From positions 1 to 6,724 of the forward strand of contig JAJYFI010000042.1 in the NCBI GenBank assembly GCA_021790955.1: a stretch of DNA of 6,724 nucleotides. Reading direction: 5' to 3'. The stretch is from a bacterium. Lineage in GTDB: Bacteria > Elusimicrobiota > Elusimicrobia > UBA1565 > UBA9628. Below the pieces are notes generated by a model, which saw only the letters and a program-made list of their open reading frames with translations, had not been told where the DNA came from and ran no database searches. Position 1 is the first letter of the stretch, and each line of letters opens with the position of its first letter. This document shows positions 4,759 to 6,724 of the stretch, in pieces. Made by a program: the position numbers and the translations under genes.

Positions 4759-5818
4759 ATTCCGGATTCCGGCGGCCGCGTTCCTCGCCGCTCTCATCGT
4801 CTTTTATGTCATCTTCAGGCTTTTCGACGTTCTGCTGCCTTTTTTGATCGCGTTTCTCGTCGCCTATGTCTCAAATCCTTTCATCAGCTGGTTTCAGATC
4901 CGGGGTTTCAAGCGCGACGTCGCGATCGTCGTCATCTATCTCGCCGTCGCCGTGACGGTCAGCGTCATCGCCGGCCCCCTGCGGCAGGTCTTGGAAAACG
5001 ACATGACCCTGCTTCAAACGCAGGCGCCGCTTTACATCTCGCAGGCCAAGCACATGATCGCCGCCTTCCGGGATCATTTGAGCGCACGTCTTCCTTTCGG
5101 CGGCTTCCTTCTCGAGTCGTGGAGCGCGGATCTTTACGCGCCGCTCATCCGGCGCGTGCAAAGCGTCCCCAAGTATTTCCTCGCCATGTTGCCGATCATC
5201 ACCTACGTATTCCTTGTCCCGGTCCTGAGCTTCTATTTTCTCCTCGACGCGCCTCGGGTCCAGAACCGCCTCATTCAGCTTTGCCCCAGCCGCTATGTCG
5301 AACAGCTGCTGCATCTGCTTGACGAGGTCGACGTGGTGGTTGGAAAGTATTTGAAAGGGGTCCTGTTGGAAGCCTGCATCGTCGCCCTGGTTTTGGGGAC
5401 GGGGCTAAAGCTATTGGGAATACATTATTTTGTGGCGATCGCGTCGTTGGCCGGCGTCGGCTGCCTGGTTCCCTACCTGGGCTTCCTCGTCTCGACGGTG
5501 TTCGGCGTTTTGGTGGCGGCGTTCCAATTCCAAAGCGTCTGGGCCGGCGCGAACGTGGCGGCGCTGTTCGTGGCGGTCAAAGTCGCCGACGACGTTTTCC
5601 TTTCACCTCTCCTGCCGTCGACGTCCCTTCATCCCGTGGTGTTTTTGCTTTCCCTGATGATCGGGGGGAAGCTTTTTGGATTCGGCGGCCTGCTCCTCGC
5701 GGTCCCCATCGTCTCCATGGCACGATCCATGGTCAAAATCGCGTGGCTGTGGTACGTGAGCTCCTCCGGCTTGGGGACGGCGCGGACTTCCGCAGCCCTG
5801 GGCGTTCCATACACTTAG
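4748..5818 (+). CDS. AI-2E/PerM family membrane transporter
   Basis: The protein has 356 residues, the usual family length. Hydrophobic segments lie at about 8-25, 27-44, 57-77, 148-167, 205-225, 227-258, 264-282 and 296-325, with a polar stretch between the third and fourth. The family pattern is clear: VVGKYLKGVLLEACIV then GTGLKLLGI and LVPYLGFLVS, and near the C-terminus LSPLLP-x3-LHPVV followed by GGKLFGFGGLLLAVP (307-320). Members are inner-membrane proteins; known relatives export autoinducer-2 (TqsA), act as Na+/H+ antiporters, or have no known substrate, so the substrate here is unknown. No ATG fits. The GTG at 4748 is the only good start ahead of the first helix, overlapping the cNMP-domain gene by 11 bases, so it probably depends on translational coupling. 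Its TAG shares one base with the GTG of the GH3 gene. Confidence 0.9.
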   Translation: MQAKFRIPAAAFLAALIVFYVIFRLFDVLLPFLIAFLVAYVSNPFISWFQIRGFKRDVAIVVIYLAVAVTVSVIAGPLRQVLENDMTLLQTQAPLYISQAKHMIAAFRDHLSARLPFGGFLLESWSADLYAPLIRRVQSVPKYFLAMLPIITYVFLVPVLSFYFLLDAPRVQNRLIQLCPSRYVEQLLHLLDEVDVVVGKYLKGVLLEACIVALVLGTGLKLLGIHYFVAIASLAGVGCLVPYLGFLVSTVFGVLVAAFQFQSVWAGANVAALFVAVKVADDVFLSPLLPSTSLHPVVFLLSLMIGGKLFGFGGLLLAVPIVSMARSMVKIAWLWYVSSSGLGTARTSAALGVPYT

Positions 5819-6724
5819 TGGTCGGCAGCGTCGTATTCCCCGGCTTCGCGGCCGGCCAAGACGATCCCCAGCGCGCCGCCCTCTGGGCGCGTGCCGGCGC
5901 GGGTGGCTTCTGCCTCTACCGGGCGCCGTCCCGTCGCATCATCCGCGCGGTAGCCTCGCTGTCGCGCGCCGCGGAGCATCCTCTTTTCTTTTGCGCCGAC
6001 TACGAGGAGGGAACGTGGTCTCATTGCCCGGACGGCACGCCTCTTCCCTCCAACATGGGCGTCGGCGCCTCGGGATCGGAGAAGCTGGCGTATTTGAAGG
6101 GGCTTGTGACGGCGCGGGAGGCGCTGGCCTTGGGAGTCTCGTGGGTGTTGGCGCCGGTCGTTGATCTCGCCAGCCGGGCGGACAACCCCATCGTCAACAC
6201 CCGCTCTTTCGGCTCCGATCCCAAGAGCGTGATCCGTCTCGCCGGAGCCTACCTGCGCGGCCTGCGCCGGGGAGGCGTCATGTCCTGCCTCAAGCACTTC
6301 CCGGGACACGGCTCGGCGGCGAGCGACTCGCATCTCGTCCTGCCGAGGCTCCGCGTCGGCGCCCGGGAATTATGGGGCCGGGATATCCTTCCCTTCAGGG
6401 CCCTCTCGGGCGCGGCGGACGCCGTCATGGCGGCTCACGTCCTGGCTCCCGGACTTTCGGCCTCCAAGGTCCCCGTCTCCCTTTCTCCGGCCCTTACGGA
6501 GATCTTGCGGGATCAATTCGGCTTCCGGGGGCTGATCCTCACGGACGCCATCAACATGAAGGCCGTCTCGAGCCATTTCGGCGAATTCGAAGCGGCTCGC
6601 CGGGCTCTCGTCGCTGGCGCGGACGTCCTGATGGTGCCGTCCTCGCCCGGGGCTCTCATGGCGCGCCTTGAGCGCGAAAGCCGGCGGGATCCGGTCCTCG
6701 CGGCGGCGGCGCTCAGGGCCGCTC
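5818..6724 (+). CDS. GH3 beta-N-acetylhexosaminidase (NagZ-like), 3' end outside window
   Basis: This is a glycoside hydrolase family 3 enzyme of the NagZ type, which removes terminal N-acetylglucosamine, typically from peptidoglycan fragments in the cytoplasm. The visible 302 residues cover nearly all of a 340-residue NagZ barrel. Seen in order are GGFCLYR (29-35), ADYEEG (60-65), the substrate arginine in NTRSFG (R129), KHFPGHG (159-165) with DSH (D170, H172, the acid/base dyad peculiar to this branch), and LILTDAINM with nucleophile D243 (codon at 6544). The usual DQEGGR segment is DYEEGTW here, a variant I associate with a related GH3 branch. No signal peptide is visible, so it is cytoplasmic unless the start lies elsewhere. 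The GTG at 5818 is chosen because it overlaps the transporter stop by one base (TAGTG) and directly precedes the first barrel strand; no strong ribosome binding site is seen. Confidence 0.88.
   Translation, partial: MVGSVVFPGFAAGQDDPQRAALWARAGAGGFCLYRAPSRRIIRAVASLSRAAEHPLFFCADYEEGTWSHCPDGTPLPSNMGVGASGSEKLAYLKGLVTAREALALGVSWVLAPVVDLASRADNPIVNTRSFGSDPKSVIRLAGAYLRGLRRGGVMSCLKHFPGHGSAASDSHLVLPRLRVGARELWGRDILPFRALSGAADAVMAAHVLAPGLSASKVPVSLSPALTEILRDQFGFRGLILTDAINMKAVSSHFGEFEAARRALVAGADVLMVPSSPGALMARLERESRRDPVLAAAALRAA

Noticed and set aside
5815..6333. Minus-strand open frame of 172 codons
   Set aside because: It is antisense to the GH3 gene, which has all catalytic motifs in order. Composition is Arg/Ala/Gly-rich shadow sequence.
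6372..6671. Plus-strand open frame of 99 codons
   Set aside because: It is a different frame inside the GH3 gene; the GH3 frame at this place encodes the nucleophile segment LILTDAINM.
1..6724. CRISPR array, rRNA, riboswitch or toxin-antitoxin system
   Set aside because: No regularly spaced repeats, no rRNA sequence, no recognisable aptamer and no paired small toxin/antitoxin genes were found. No stretch over 300 bases lacks a gene.

Overview
The window is gene-dense, GC-rich bacterial DNA (roughly 60% G+C by eye). It suggests an uncultured-type Gram-negative lineage. The evidence is a GH3 beta-N-acetylhexosaminidase of the peptidoglycan-recycling type, a Sec-exported small protein, and a REP-associated (Y1/HUH) transposase with a DnaA-like tail, a form I associate with deltaproteobacterial, Nitrospirota, Methylomirabilota and Acidobacteriota genomes. 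No feature fixes the taxon, so this placement is inference.

Region 1 (1-2528) is a trehalose module. The C-terminal part of a trehalose-6-phosphate synthase (OtsA, GT20) reads rightward and ends 6 bp from the end of a leftward two-gene operon. That operon encodes a DUF5752-like protein of unknown function and, overlapping it by 8 bp, a GT4 trehalose glycosyltransferring synthase (TreT). Two different chemistries for making trehalose therefore sit tail to tail. The DUF5752-like protein can be read as two tandem copies of a roughly 100-residue unit. Each copy keeps a Y-x-H, an R-H and a D-x3-W motif.

Region 2 (2529-3013) holds a tRNA-Arg(UCG) gene, divergent from the trehalose operon, and a 94-residue leftward gene for a small secreted protein with a perfect ribosome binding site.

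Region 3 (3014-3954) is a compact 941-bp transposon-like unit. A leftward REP-associated tyrosine transposase, fused to a DnaA-C-like DNA-binding domain, is enclosed by a perfect 29-bp AT-rich inverted repeat. The stop codon of the transposase lies inside one repeat.

Region 4 (3978-6724) is a tightly packed rightward operon. It encodes a one-helix membrane protein resembling DUF948 proteins, a stand-alone cyclic-nucleotide-binding-domain protein, an AI-2E/PerM-family membrane transporter, and the N-terminal 302 residues of a GH3 beta-N-acetylhexosaminidase cut by the window end. Junctions are a 4-bp gap, an 11-bp overlap and a 1-bp overlap, so translational coupling is likely. The transposon-like unit ends only 23 bp before this operon and may have replaced or supplied its promoter.
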